Of a DNA stretch of 64,000 bases, positions 1-10,322 are shown piece after piece. Numbering within the stretch: the stretch's first letter is position 1; each line of letters opens with the position of its first letter. Location: assembly GCA_003049465.1 (NCBI GenBank), contig PYSS01000047.1, positions 164,428-228,427 on the forward strand. The letters are read 5' to 3'. The notes below the pieces were generated by a model. The model saw only the letters and a program-made list of their open reading frames with translations. It searched no databases and had not been told where the DNA came from. The translations under genes were made by a program, and so were the position numbers. This stretch comes from Magnaporthiopsis rhizophila (Eukaryota > Ascomycota > Sordariomycetes > Magnaporthales > Magnaporthaceae).

Positions 1-128
1 GGAGGGCGCTCTATCGGCGGCGGGCGCATTCCAGCGCGTCCGCTCATTCCCTCGACCGACCAGCGAGTGCGGGATGTTGTTGGTTTTGGGTGATCTTCTG
101 GTCTTAACTCTGTTGATGACATTGGTCT

Positions 129-3100
129 TTAGTCTCGGTCCCTGTTCCTGCGTCCGAACAAGGTGTTCTTCCGGCGCACCTCGACCGGCGCCTCGGCAGG
201 CCCCTCGACGTCGGTCGTGTGCCCGGCGTTGGCGGCGGCGAGCTCGGCCCCCTTGATCGCCTCCCTGCGCTCGCTCCTGCGCTCCTCGATGGCCTCCTGG
301 CTGAGGTGCCCGAAGCCGTTGCGCCGCTTGAACGTCGCCTCCATGACGGAATTGCAGTCGACAAGCCTGCGCGGCAGCGCCTGCACGACGCCGAACATCT
401 CCATGGGGTCCTGCACCGCCCGAATCTCGGACTCGCCCATCTTGAATATGGCCAGCGCCACGCGGAAGAGGGTTCGGCTGCCCTCATAGAAGAAGACGTC
501 CCACACCCTCAGCGTCGTCTCGATCGGCAGCGTCCCGATGAAGCACGACATGAACCACGCCGTCATGCACATGGTGATGGGCGGGAGCCGGTCTGCACCC
601 TGTACCGCCCGCGTCGCCGCCCTGGCGCGCCGCGACTTCTTGGGCTTGGCCCCGGTCCCCTGGGTCGCCGGCCGAGCCTCGACCGTGTCGAGCTCGCTGC
701 CGACCTTGTTCCAGACGTTGGGCATCGAGTCCTTGACCGCACCCATGAGCACCCCGAGGTCGACCTTGGAGCCCTCGAGCGACAGCTCGTGCGTGCCTGG
801 CAGGTGAACGCGCGTGATGACGTTGAGCAGCCAAAACGCCTGCTCCTCGGTCTCGACAAACAGGAGCAGAAGGCCGGCGAGGAAGTTGAGGCTCTGGCAG
901 TAGCCTATCTGCGGGTTATAGATGGCGAACGCGTGCAGGACTCGCCTCAGGCTGGATATTATCCTCGGCTCCTCGCCGCCGTCCTTGGCCGTGCCGTTGT
1001 TGCCGCTGCCCTCGGGTTCGCTGGTGGAGAAGCGGAACTTGGCATTGTCCGGGAAGGTGCGGTGCAGGTCGCGCTCGATGGCCTCGACGTCAACCTCCTT
1101 GGACTCGCCCGGCCGCTTCGAGCGCGCGATGAGCTCGTCGTATACGCCGGGGTGTTTGGCGAGGATGCTCGGCCCGCGCGCGTAGTAGAACCACGCGGCT
1201 CCGCGCCACTCGGGTGGAATGCCCTTGCGGATGAAACGCTTGGTCTTGGCCGACGGGGCCGGGAACCGATCCGGCTCTTCCGTCATCAAGCCCGAGTCCC
1301 TGAGGTACGCTACCCACTTCTTCTTCCGGCGAGCGAGGTACTCCGTGTATGTCGCGTCCCACGTGTCGTACTGCTCGCGGGATACATATTGGTTGCTCTT
1401 GCGGAACCCGTACCTGTCCCTCGAATCCGGCTCGTCTTCGGTCGGGGCCGAGTATAGCTGCTGCGATTGGCTCGGGGTTGTTGGAAGTGGGGGCGCCGCC
1501 TTGGTGTCGAAAGTCGTCTGGGTGAGATCCGGGCTCGACATTGCCAGCCTTGGTGCGACCGACGACGCGGCCGAGATCTGACGGGAGTGCCCCATCCTTG
1601 GGCCTGCGGTCTCGTCGGATTCCAGGAGCTTGGCCGAGTCGTGCTTGCTCCTCGCGGAATCGTCCACCTCTTCTTCGTGGCTCGGCCGTCCGCGAGATGC
1701 GATTGAAGGACGAGGCTCGCGTTCGGAACGCCCGTCCTCGGACACGGATTGGGGCAGGGCTGAGCCAGAAAAGAAGGACATGGAGTCTCGCACGGTTACG
1801 GCTGGTGGTGGGTCGGACGCACCCCGGGGTTTGGTGGGCATCGGTAATGAGTCGGTCATGGCCTCCCGAATCCTATGGCCCACATGTGATTGCGACCTAT
1901 CGTGATTCGCTCGCGACGAGGATCTGGACCGGGCGGAAGATTTGGAGCTCGAGACCTTGCGGGTGTGGCCGCGTGTGCCAGGGGCGCCTTCCACGTCGTT
2001 GTCTTCGGCGCCGGTCGAGTCGGCAAACCCTTTCTCGTATAGACCCATGACGTCCTCGACGCTCATACCACCCTCATCCGCGGCGTGCCCGGACGTGAAG
2101 TTGTACATCGAAGATGAGGTTCTCGAGCTCGTCTTGGTTGCCACACTGCTCCGCTGGGTGTTGGGCCCTGAAAAGACGGTAACGGGTGCGGTCGAGGAGG
2201 TCAGCTGTGATCGGTAGCTGGATCGAGGTTCCTGCTCGGTCATCCAAGGTGCAGCACCATCCCGAGGGTTTAAGGGCAAACTAGGGCCGGCACCGTCCAC
2301 ACGGGTGTAGGCCAACTTGGGCTTGGGGAGGCCGGGCGAAATCATACCGCCGCCGACGGATGGCGGAGCGGCAGCATTGGCCGTCAGGGTTCGGGGGACG
2401 ATTCGGGACGAGGCGTTGGGGATATCGGTTGAGGGTCGACCTGGGATAGAGGACATGGTGCCATTGGACCTGTTCGAAGATACGGACGGACCCCGCTGCC
2501 TTGGCCAATTCGCGAGCTGGCGGTTGAGGATCGGGCTGTCGTCATCGTACTGGGCCGGGTGGGCGGCGGCGGGCGGCATCGGAGGGGCGACATTGGGCCT
2601 CGCGACGCTCGGTTTGCGAGGGCGGGAGAAGTTTTCGACCATGACGGGGGGCTGCTGCTCGTCACCCAGGCGGCGGCTCGACGAGCGAGAGAGGGCTCCC
2701 CTCGACGAGGTTCGAACTGGAGGCTGATTGGCGGCCAGAGACGTTGCGTGGAACTTGCTCGGGGGTGGTGGTGCAAAGGATACAATCCTATCCTGCTCTT
2801 GTTCCAGCAGAGCGGAACGAGGACCGTTGGGGGACGGGTATGGGTAGTTGCGGGACGGAGACACGGGCGACACTGGGACGGCGGCGGAGAGGACTGCGGC
2901 GAGGGCTTGGTTCGTCGATGTGATGGGCGAGGAGGAGCTGCTGTTGGTTTTGGCTGGGCTGGGCAGTTGGTGGAAGGTCGGGTGGCGACTCGTGTGCCTG
3001 AATTGGGACAGGTACGGCTGGGCGTGGTCGTGGGCGGCGGTGGTTTTGTTGATTCCGCTGGTGAGAGAGTCCCAGCGGGGCGAGCTGGGCGTCAGTGGCA

Positions 3101-3395
3101 GAGGAGGCAACTGCGGCGGCAAATCAGACGATTTGTTGGCGAGGGCATGCTGGTGGTCGTCGTCGCGGGTGCGGTGGTACGGATAATGGCGTCCGCCTCC
3201 TGGGGAATGGGGCTGCCCCGGCACATCTGAGGCGGCAGCATGTTTCGTCGTGGGTCGCTGTCGCAGGCGGTTGGCGGGCAGGCTGGCAGCGTCGCGGGCC
3301 CGTGAGCTTGTTCGCGGTGGCCGCCTATGCTGCAGGTTGCTGCCCTCGCCGTCAGCCGCGTACGGATCGTCAGCCTCTGTGAATGCCGCCGCCAT
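129..3395 (-). CDS. TBC-domain Rab GTPase-activating protein
   Basis: Single-exon gene of 1088 residues. The start is the ATG at 3395; the open frame runs 33 nt further 5' but without another ATG. Residues 1 to about 650 are low-complexity Ser/Pro/Arg sequence, probably disordered. A TBC domain occupies about 720-1040, opening with RKGIPPEWRG (723-732). Both catalytic fingers are present: the IxxDxxR motif (I773, D776, Arg finger R779) and the YxQ motif (Y832-C-Q834). TBC proteins accelerate GTP hydrolysis on Rab GTPases during vesicle traffic. The opening of the domain resembles the yeast Gyp3/Msb3 class (inference), so a role in polarised secretion is plausible. A basic, Ala-rich insert of about 35 residues (GAKPKKSRRARAATR) lies in the second half of the domain and is probably a loop. 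The frame is clean throughout. Confidence 0.9.
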   Translation of the reverse strand: MAAAFTEADDPYAADGEGSNLQHRRPPRTSSRARDAASLPANRLRQRPTTKHAAASDVPGQPHSPGGGRHYPYHRTRDDDHQHALANKSSDLPPQLPPLPLTPSSPRWDSLTSGINKTTAAHDHAQPYLSQFRHTSRHPTFHQLPSPAKTNSSSSSPITSTNQALAAVLSAAVPVSPVSPSRNYPYPSPNGPRSALLEQEQDRIVSFAPPPPSKFHATSLAANQPPVRTSSRGALSRSSSRRLGDEQQPPVMVENFSRPRKPSVARPNVAPPMPPAAAHPAQYDDDSPILNRQLANWPRQRGPSVSSNRSNGTMSSIPGRPSTDIPNASSRIVPRTLTANAAAPPSVGGGMISPGLPKPKLAYTRVDGAGPSLPLNPRDGAAPWMTEQEPRSSYRSQLTSSTAPVTVFSGPNTQRSSVATKTSSRTSSSMYNFTSGHAADEGGMSVEDVMGLYEKGFADSTGAEDNDVEGAPGTRGHTRKVSSSKSSARSRSSSRANHDRSQSHVGHRIREAMTDSLPMPTKPRGASDPPPAVTVRDSMSFFSGSALPQSVSEDGRSEREPRPSIASRGRPSHEEEVDDSARSKHDSAKLLESDETAGPRMGHSRQISAASSVAPRLAMSSPDLTQTTFDTKAAPPLPTTPSQSQQLYSAPTEDEPDSRDRYGFRKSNQYVSREQYDTWDATYTEYLARRKKKWVAYLRDSGLMTEEPDRFPAPSAKTKRFIRKGIPPEWRGAAWFYYARGPSILAKHPGVYDELIARSKRPGESKEVDVEAIERDLHRTFPDNAKFRFSTSEPEGSGNNGTAKDGGEEPRIISSLRRVLHAFAIYNPQIGYCQSLNFLAGLLLLFVETEEQAFWLLNVITRVHLPGTHELSLEGSKVDLGVLMGAVKDSMPNVWNKVGSELDTVEARPATQGTGAKPKKSRRARAATRAVQGADRLPPITMCMTAWFMSCFIGTLPIETTLRVWDVFFYEGSRTLFRVALAIFKMGESEIRAVQDPMEMFGVVQALPRRLVDCNSVMEATFKRRNGFGHLSQEAIEERRSERREAIKGAELAAANAGHTTDVEGPAEAPVEVRRKNTLFGRRNRDRD

Positions 3396-6300
3396 CTTGG
3401 CCGCGGCCCGTCTGCTGAGCGCAGGCACACGAGTTACTACAATGGGCGGCGCAGCAGGTTGCCGATTATGTGGTGATTGCCATGTCTGCCTGGTTGAGGG
3501 GGCCGGCAGGGTGGTGGTGGGTGGGCCAGGCTGTGCGGTTTACTTTTTTTTTTTTTTTCTCCTCTCACTTGCCGACTGAATTCAATCTTGCTTTTGTCCT
3601 CACCTCCCAGTCCGTCTGTCTGCCTGTCTGCCTGTCTGCCTGCTTCCCCTCTCTTAATTTGCACCAATGCCCGCCCAGCTGTTTGTTCCTTGCCGCCTTG
3701 GTGCACGGCCGAAGCCTCCTCTTCCATGGCTTCCCTCCCCCACCCAAGCTGCAAATTTTGTGTTTACTGTACTCCGTCGGGCCGCTTGGTGCGAGACTGG
3801 CGTGAGCCTTCTTCACTAACCGTCTGCTTTTTCTGTGTCTGGATTGGTCGACCAGGGGCTTGAAAAAAAAGACAGGCTAGGGCCACTCCCTGCTTTCCAT
3901 CCTAGCCCCACGCATCTGACCAACTAACCGACTAACTGGGCCAGATCGCCGTCGCGTAAGACGCCGAAAGCTGCACGACGGCGGGGACCAAGACGGAGTG
4001 TGACGTCTGCTGGACAGAAGCCACATTAGCCACAGTCCATCATACACAGCGCGTCTGTGTCTACTAGCCCGACTACCTCGGCACTATGAGCCTGCCTAGG
4101 TGTATTTCTACACCAGCCGGACATGCCGTCGACCAAAGCCAATCGGCGCTGGAAACACGCAGACTTTGGTGGTAAGTCGGGTCGCGCGGGGAAACGTCCG
4201 CTCGCGCACGACTCGAGCATTTGTCCCAGACAGGACATAGCAGCATGCACGAGGCAAGGGGCTGGAGGTTGGGAATCGGCCTCAGCGCTGTGTTGCAGAG
4301 AGCGAGCTTTGGCACCACCAATTCTGTTTTTGCAGACGCAGTAATCGGGGCGGAGCATGCCAGTCAGTTGTTGACGGCCGGGCTCAGCGAGATACGGTCA
4401 TGGCTGACCTGCCTGCTGGGAGTCAACAAAAAAAAAAAGAGCCTTGCTGGGTCGCAGCACCAGACATTCCCACGCACGGTACTTGGCGAGCGGGAAGGAA
4501 CGCCAAATCCCATGTGCGCGCATTTGGAAATGGGTCTCGCAAGCTTCACTCTCACCTGAAGAGGCGAGAGCCCCGCTCTGACCGCTGGGACCTCCCTGTC
4601 TTGGCAGGCACGGGCTGGAGCTGGGGTTGCACCCAAAAATCGCCCAGCGCTCCCGAAAAAGGGGGCCAATGGTGTGCTCCAGCCATGGTTGGCCGAGAGT
4701 GCCGGCGACAGGGCGTACAGCAGAGAGGGGGGAAGGAACATCAGGCGAATGTTCATAACAAAAAGCTGTCTGTTTGTTTCACAACTTGCACATCACCTAG
4801 CCGAGGCCTCACCGAAAATGGCGCTTTGCAGACTTGACAGGAGCACCCCCGTCGCACCTCACCGTTGGGCTGTCATTGCGAGCTGCATCTTCCCTATTTT
4901 AGAACCCAGAAGGGCCTCTTCCTGAGAACCAGCCCCATCTTCATTTCGCTGACCCATTGGATTGGGATCCGTCCTTGCCCCGTCCAGGGAACAATTCTTT
5001 TTAGCGGAGAAGCAAGAACCAACACCAGCTGGAGTCGCTGAGAGAAACGGGACGGCTGGGTAGGCCTGGAAAGCCGGGTGACTTCCGATCCATGGTTGCT
5101 TCTCGAGAGCGGCCTAGCGTGGATTTTTTTTTTTTTTTTTTTTTTTTTCGTTTACGCCTGACTTCCCCGAGCTCCCGAGATCCCCCAAGCAGCGAGCACG
5201 ACGGGCCCCGATGCTTCCGTTCGCAGCCTCCGAGCAACAGCGAGGCAGAATGCAGGTGGCTTGAGCGCCTTGCACGTGGTTGCTGCCTTTCTCCCGTCCT
5301 TCTTGTCTCACATCGTTCGCCCGCTTTTCTGCAAACTCCCCTCATCCCTCATGCGAGCCTTGTGGCCTCCCTCATGCCGTCACCATCATGCATCAAACGC
5401 CCGCCCCGGCAAGCATCGTCGGCACGCACAGGAAATCTGGACTTTCCTTCGATGACGCTGTTCGTTGTTCGTCCAAACCTACCTATCTCCCCGCCATGTG
5501 TTCCGCAGCTTGCCTCGGGAACCATACCTCTCTGGCCAAGGCTTCCTCCCATCCTCTTCGCACCTGTGGAAAAACAAGGAGCTCCTCGAGTTCATCTTGA
5601 GTGAGATGTGCGCGGAATACGTCTACCAGACCTTAAGGTAGCAACGAGAATCATCTCTCAATCATCCCGTTGTCCATCGGCAGTGTTGCAATCGCAATGC
5701 AGCTTTTTCGCGGCAACGCCAGAAAATCCCGTCTTACCGAGTGCTCACAGAGCCAGGCGGCCAAACCAACCCCCGGCTGTGCGAAACCTAGTGGGTGGCA
5801 CTCCCACCTCCCTCACACAAAGAGCCACATTTCTTCTCCCTCCCCAGCCACCCGATCTTTGGTGCTCTATCCGCGGCTGATCGAAAACCCCGATCTTTTC
5901 TCCGAGGCAAGTCGAAGCGGGAATGAAATGCCGCCTTTCTACCTGTGTCAGTTATCGAGATCACTCCCAGTGGAATGATATTCTCCTTGGCGTTGTTCGC
6001 AAGTTTTTAAGCAGAGATAATAAACTGAAGGACGTTTATCATCCATCGCCGCCCTTGCTGGAGCCCGGGTTTTCTCCTGATTTTTTTTTTTTTTTTTTCA
6101 ATAATGCCGTCCACCTTGCCCCAAAGAAATGATGGCGGTTTTCAGCCGTGAGATGGAAGTTTTCCTGCTGAATTATGTGGTGGACCCACAAGTACCTCCG
6201 GAGGACGCTGCCGTCTTTTTTTCTTTTTTTTTTTTTGGGCGAGGTGCTGTCTTCGCAGCCTTCTGTGCACTTACCCTTACCTTTTCCGTTGATTTGTTAC

Positions 6301-6981
6301 ACCCGCTTTCCGTACGCGGCGGGCTTAATTTTCCGAGACACGCCGGCTTTCGCGAGATAGGGGAGAAAAACAGCTGCCAAGACAGATGCATCACGTGCTC
6401 GTCATGGATGATCCAAGTGGTCCGTGCCGATTTCTTGCAGCTTCTCTCACGCCCCGACCAGCCACCCACATCAAGGCAACTCTTCGCGCCTTGGACACCT
6501 TCCCGATTGCTGAGGTAGCTCGGAGCTCGGGAGGTGTCGCCCATGGTGGGTCGGCTCAGGTCGGCGTGCTTAGCTCTGGAGGTATCTGGTACCGCGTCAT
6601 CGGCAATGCACGCCATCCATCGAAAGGTCACTCGCAACTTGGGCTACCCGCCCAGCGCAAACGCATGTTTGCGAGGCGTTTGCCCTGCGCACCTTGGAAG
6701 CTGAGAGCTCCCCCCTCTCCACGTCCCTCCGTTCCCCATTCCTCCTGCCCTCTGTCCTGCTCACCCCCTGGCTCCCTCCTCCTGCGCCTGCGCCCACGCC
6801 TGTTGCCCGCGCGCTCCCCCAACTTTTCTCCCCCTTTCTGGGCTTGCCTCCTCCTTTGAGCGTTCCCTTCTTCTCCTGCCCCTTTTTTTCCACCGCGCAC
6901 ACCTCTCCAATTGTACTATTCCCATCTTTGTTCGCAGCAAAATCTACTGCTTCATACCAACTTACCCCTTTTTTGCCCACA
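3396..6981. other. Intergenic, 3.6 kb, no supported gene
   Basis: No reading frame here has protein-like composition. The stretch holds several T homopolymers (3544-3558, 5124-5148, 6081-6098), a short CTGT/CTGC repeat at about 3614-3643, and an increasingly CT-rich tract from 6700 to 6980. That tract looks like the promoter and 5' leader of the acidic-protein gene starting at 6982. Confidence 0.6.
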
Positions 6982-7860
6982 ATGTCCAGCCGCAAGAGAA
7001 AGCAGGACGAGCCTGAAGACGAGCTCGTGAGCCTCCCCTCGGGCGATGAGGAAGAAGAGGAGTAAGTCCGCATTTCCATCGATCCGCAGGCTCGTTTGGC
7101 CGCCGTCTCAGTCGCATAACACTTGCGACAGCCTGCGCAGTCTTGGCTGCGCGTGTTTTGATGGCGCTGGATGGGTGCATCGCACTGGAGATCGCGCCGT
7201 CGTTGCCTTGGCCATTGTGAATCCATTTACATGCTGGCTTGACGGCGCGCCAAAGAATTGCCATCCAACCCAGCTCGGTTAGATACAAGTCCAGGCTCCG
7301 GCCAAACTGACACGCATCCTGTCGATAGGTATGTGAGCGACGAGGACGAAGAGGATGACGACGTTGACGATGATGACGATGAGGAGGAGTACGAGGAGAA
7401 CGGCGAAGATGCCGGCGAGGATGAGGAAAACGGCACCGTCGGTAAGTGATGATATGACCTGTCCTATGCAAGCCACTTGACACGCCTTGCGATCCTACCT
7501 GCGATCCAAGCCTCGCCAGACATCGTGCCATCCCCAAGTCAGTCCGCTAACACCATCCCAGAGAGCGGACGTCCCAATAAGAAGCAGAAGACCGCTCCCT
7601 CCTCTGCCGAGGCCGTGCCCGAAAACGGCGCTGACGACGAGGAGGGACACGAAGATGGCGATGGTGACGGCGACGAGGACGAGGACGAGGATGAGGAGAA
7701 TGAGGAGGACGCTGGCGACGGTGAAGACGGTGGCGACGAGGATGAGGAGGCTGCGGATGACCTCCCCACCAAGGCTGCCGTCAAGGTATCCAAGCCTGCA
7801 GCTGCCGACGACGCCAAGGGCGCCACGGCCGTCGCAGCTGGCGGTGACGAAGAGGACTGA
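6982..7860 (+). CDS. Small acidic, probably nuclear protein
   Basis: Exons 6982-7061, 7329-7441 and 7562-7860 give about 163 residues. Introns carry GTAAGT donors. Intron 1 is 267 nt with a CTGAC branch site. For intron 2 I chose the acceptor at 7561 because CTAAC lies just upstream; an acceptor at 7519 also keeps the frame and would add 14 residues. The N-terminus MSSRKRKQDE is basic. Exon 2 and most of exon 3 are runs of Asp/Glu/Gly, interrupted by a short basic cluster (PNKKQK) that could be a nuclear localisation signal. Such acidic tails are common in histone chaperones and nucleolar proteins, but I see no defining domain and assign no function. Unusually for so small a gene, intron 1 is long. 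Confidence 0.62.
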
Positions 7861-9205
7861 AGTGGATACGAGTCCAGCCTCTCATCACCGATGAGCATAA
7901 TGTATCGGGCTCGCCCTCCCGTCCTGTCGTATTTTAGACGTTTGCTTTGCCGGATACTGTGTGTGCTTGCAAGGTGTCGGCTCTGGTTCCTAGGTAGTCC
8001 GATGTTGAATCAAATGTGATGCCGCCACCAGTGGACACGAATTTGTGTAGCAGAACTATCGTTTCGAAGCTGTCCTGCCCTCCGGGTCAGACGATGGTGT
8101 ATGCTTGTTGGTTTCAGCCATCGATCCCACTGAGGCTGGGGATCTCGATCGCTTTTGTGTTGACAGAACCTAACCCAGAAGTCGGGTTGGGCATTACTAG
8201 CCTCACTTTCCTTCCCCGGGACCCAATCCGGCGTCGTTGGGGATGGGCAAATTTTCGTAGTGTCCCCACTCCCTAGAACGAAGCCGCAACACTCCCGCGT
8301 GACTCCTGTCATCCATTGCCAATGGGGTCCCGGATTCTATGGGGATTGCATCATTGGCCGACTCGCGCCTGCGGCCTCGGACAGGACACCCGCTACAAGT
8401 TAGTTTGGTTTCCCCCGCCTTTGGAGCCATCGGGTCTTCTGGTTCGTCAGTGTTATTCCCAAGGGGAAAGAGGTCCCCCTGGCCATTGGATCGTGCAGGG
8501 GCACCACCATCTGCAGCTCTTTTTTTTCCTCCACGGAACCTGCCATCGACCGCCGCAACAGACGTCCGAGTGCCTTGATAGGTACCACCTAGGAGACTCG
8601 TCTCCCATACACGCGTTTCCAGTCGATATACCGTATAGAAAGCCTATCATGTAGATTCTGGCCACAGCTCGGGCGGGTCGGAGTCACCGATGCGACTTGC
8701 GCCTGCCACCGCGGAGCAAGGAGCCTGGAGGTGATGGAAGCGGAGATTATTCACGGTTTTTTTTTTTTTTTTTTCATATAATTGAAATTTGCTATATAGG
8801 AGCTTCCATCGTAGATGAGACGCATCCCGAGCACCGATTCCCTATGGAGTGTTTCCCTGTCTTGATATGTGGATATCGCCCGGTACATGGTCATATTGTT
8901 TCCACGGTTGCAGCTTCCTTCTGCCTCCCGTCCGACATCCATCTTTCCGAAATTGATCGCCGTGGTCATGTAAATCGTGGCGACTCGATCTGATTCCCTC
9001 GTTCATATTCCGTTTCCCAAGGCGTCATCTTTCACCACTAACCAATAAACCAGAGATGATCACCCACGAGTCCAGCCACCGTCGCTCAGCATAAAAGCGA
9101 ACCACGTTCTGGCATACCACCCTCGGCATCCGTTAGTACCCTGACGCCTATGTCCCGAATCTTTACCACCACGCGATCCACGCCGTATACCAGAAAGACG
9201 CAAAA
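7861..9205. other. Intergenic, 1.35 kb
   Basis: Contains no convincing reading frame. A T18 tract lies at 8757-8774. A TATA-like CATAAAA element at about 9089-9095 sits just over 100 bp before the ATG of the broken kinase gene, suggesting that gene once had a functional promoter. Confidence 0.5.
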
Positions 9206-9978
9206 ATGGGATCAATCACAACGCCGCCGCACCTGGAGCGACTCTCGGCCGAGGATCAAGCCCTCCTCTCCCGCATCACCGTGATCGGGCTCATCGGCGG
9301 CCCCGGCTCCGGCAAGGGCACGCAGTGCATGCTGTTGCTCTGAGAACCGACGATCAGGCGCGACACCGTACACATCAGCATTGGCGACATGATGCGGCGC
9401 GAGGCCGACGCAGGCGGGGAGCACTCGGCCGCCATCAAGCAGTGGCACGCCGAGGGGTCCCTCGGCGACGTCAACGTCACCATGGCCGTATTGAGGAGAG
9501 TGATCCTGGAGCACGTCAAGGAGAAGGGCACGCGGGTGTTTATCCTAGACGGTGAGATAAGAGTGAAAAAGAAAAAGAAAAGATGCTCACAGAGGAAGAC
9601 GAGACCTGGGGGCTGTTCTGACGTGGACTTTCATTGATGACTACCTACCGACCGACCCTAGGCTTCCCGAGGGCTCTTGACCGGGCGACGTTGTTTGAAG
9701 AACACATCGCCAAAATATCCTATTTGCTCGCTCTCGAGGTCTCCGACGAGACCATGTCGCGCCGACTCGGAAACGCCAGTCGCGGCCGCGCGGACGACGA
9801 GTCACCAGAGTCGATCAAGGGCCGAATCGAAACCTTCCACCAGCGGACGCGACCGGTGGTCGATTATTTTAAGGCGAGGGGCACGGCCTTTATTGTCGAT
9901 GGCGAGGGAAAGACTGCGGAGGTGCTGGACGAGCTGAGGTACCTGGTCAAATGTGTCGTCAAATACCACAAGGCATAA
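9206..9978 (+). pseudogene. UMP-CMP/adenylate kinase-like gene with in-frame stop
   Basis: Exons 9206-9551 and 9662-9978 would encode about 220 residues, the usual length for UMP-CMP kinases, which move phosphate from ATP to UMP/CMP. The P-loop GGPGSGKGTQC (31-41) is followed at codon 46 by TGA (9341-9343). Downstream the same frame stays family-like: HISIGD, then FILDGFPR spanning the intron, then a lid region RLGNASRGRADDESPESIK. The intron (9552-9661) has a GTGAG donor and TAG acceptor and joins DG to GFPR in frame. The only splice that would remove the stop is an implausible 33-nt intron deleting the helix after the P-loop. So the gene looks recently inactivated by one substitution, possibly CGA to TGA. 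It is probably a divergent paralogue of the essential kinase; a base-calling error is the alternative. Confidence 0.85.
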
Positions 9979-10238
9979 AATTTGTCTCAGGGACAATTTC
10001 ACCTGTCCAGTTGACTATCTTACCACCGAGGGACCGACATGGTCGAGATGACGTGGGCTGAAGAGAAGGGGTTGGCAGGGACTGAGACTCTACGAACGAG
10101 TTATCGATTATTCTCTGGGCGCTTTTCTGGGGATTTACCCGCGAGGTCTTAGTATTAACCCAGAACTCGACCAAGGAAAAGTAGGGAATTAATTACATGT
10201 GGCTTACGAAACCCGATCTCGACGGCTTTGCGAACCTC

Positions 10239-10242
<4 letters not shown>

Positions 10243-10292
<50 letters not shown>

Positions 10293-10322
10293 GAANAAAA
10301 AAAAAAAAAAAAAAAAAAAAAA
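10243..10322. repeat. 80-bp A tract with ambiguous base
   Basis: Forty-seven A residues, then a short GGGGAAN interruption (N at 10296), then 26 more A. The N marks uncertain sequence or a join, so the true length is unknown. It may be a retroelement tail or a poorly resolved homopolymer. Confidence 0.9.

Noticed and set aside
219..1457. 412-codon plus-strand frame
   Set aside because: Antisense shadow of the TBC gene produced by GC-rich codon positions; composition is Arg/Ala/Leu-rich without domains, and the opposite strand shows a full TBC domain.
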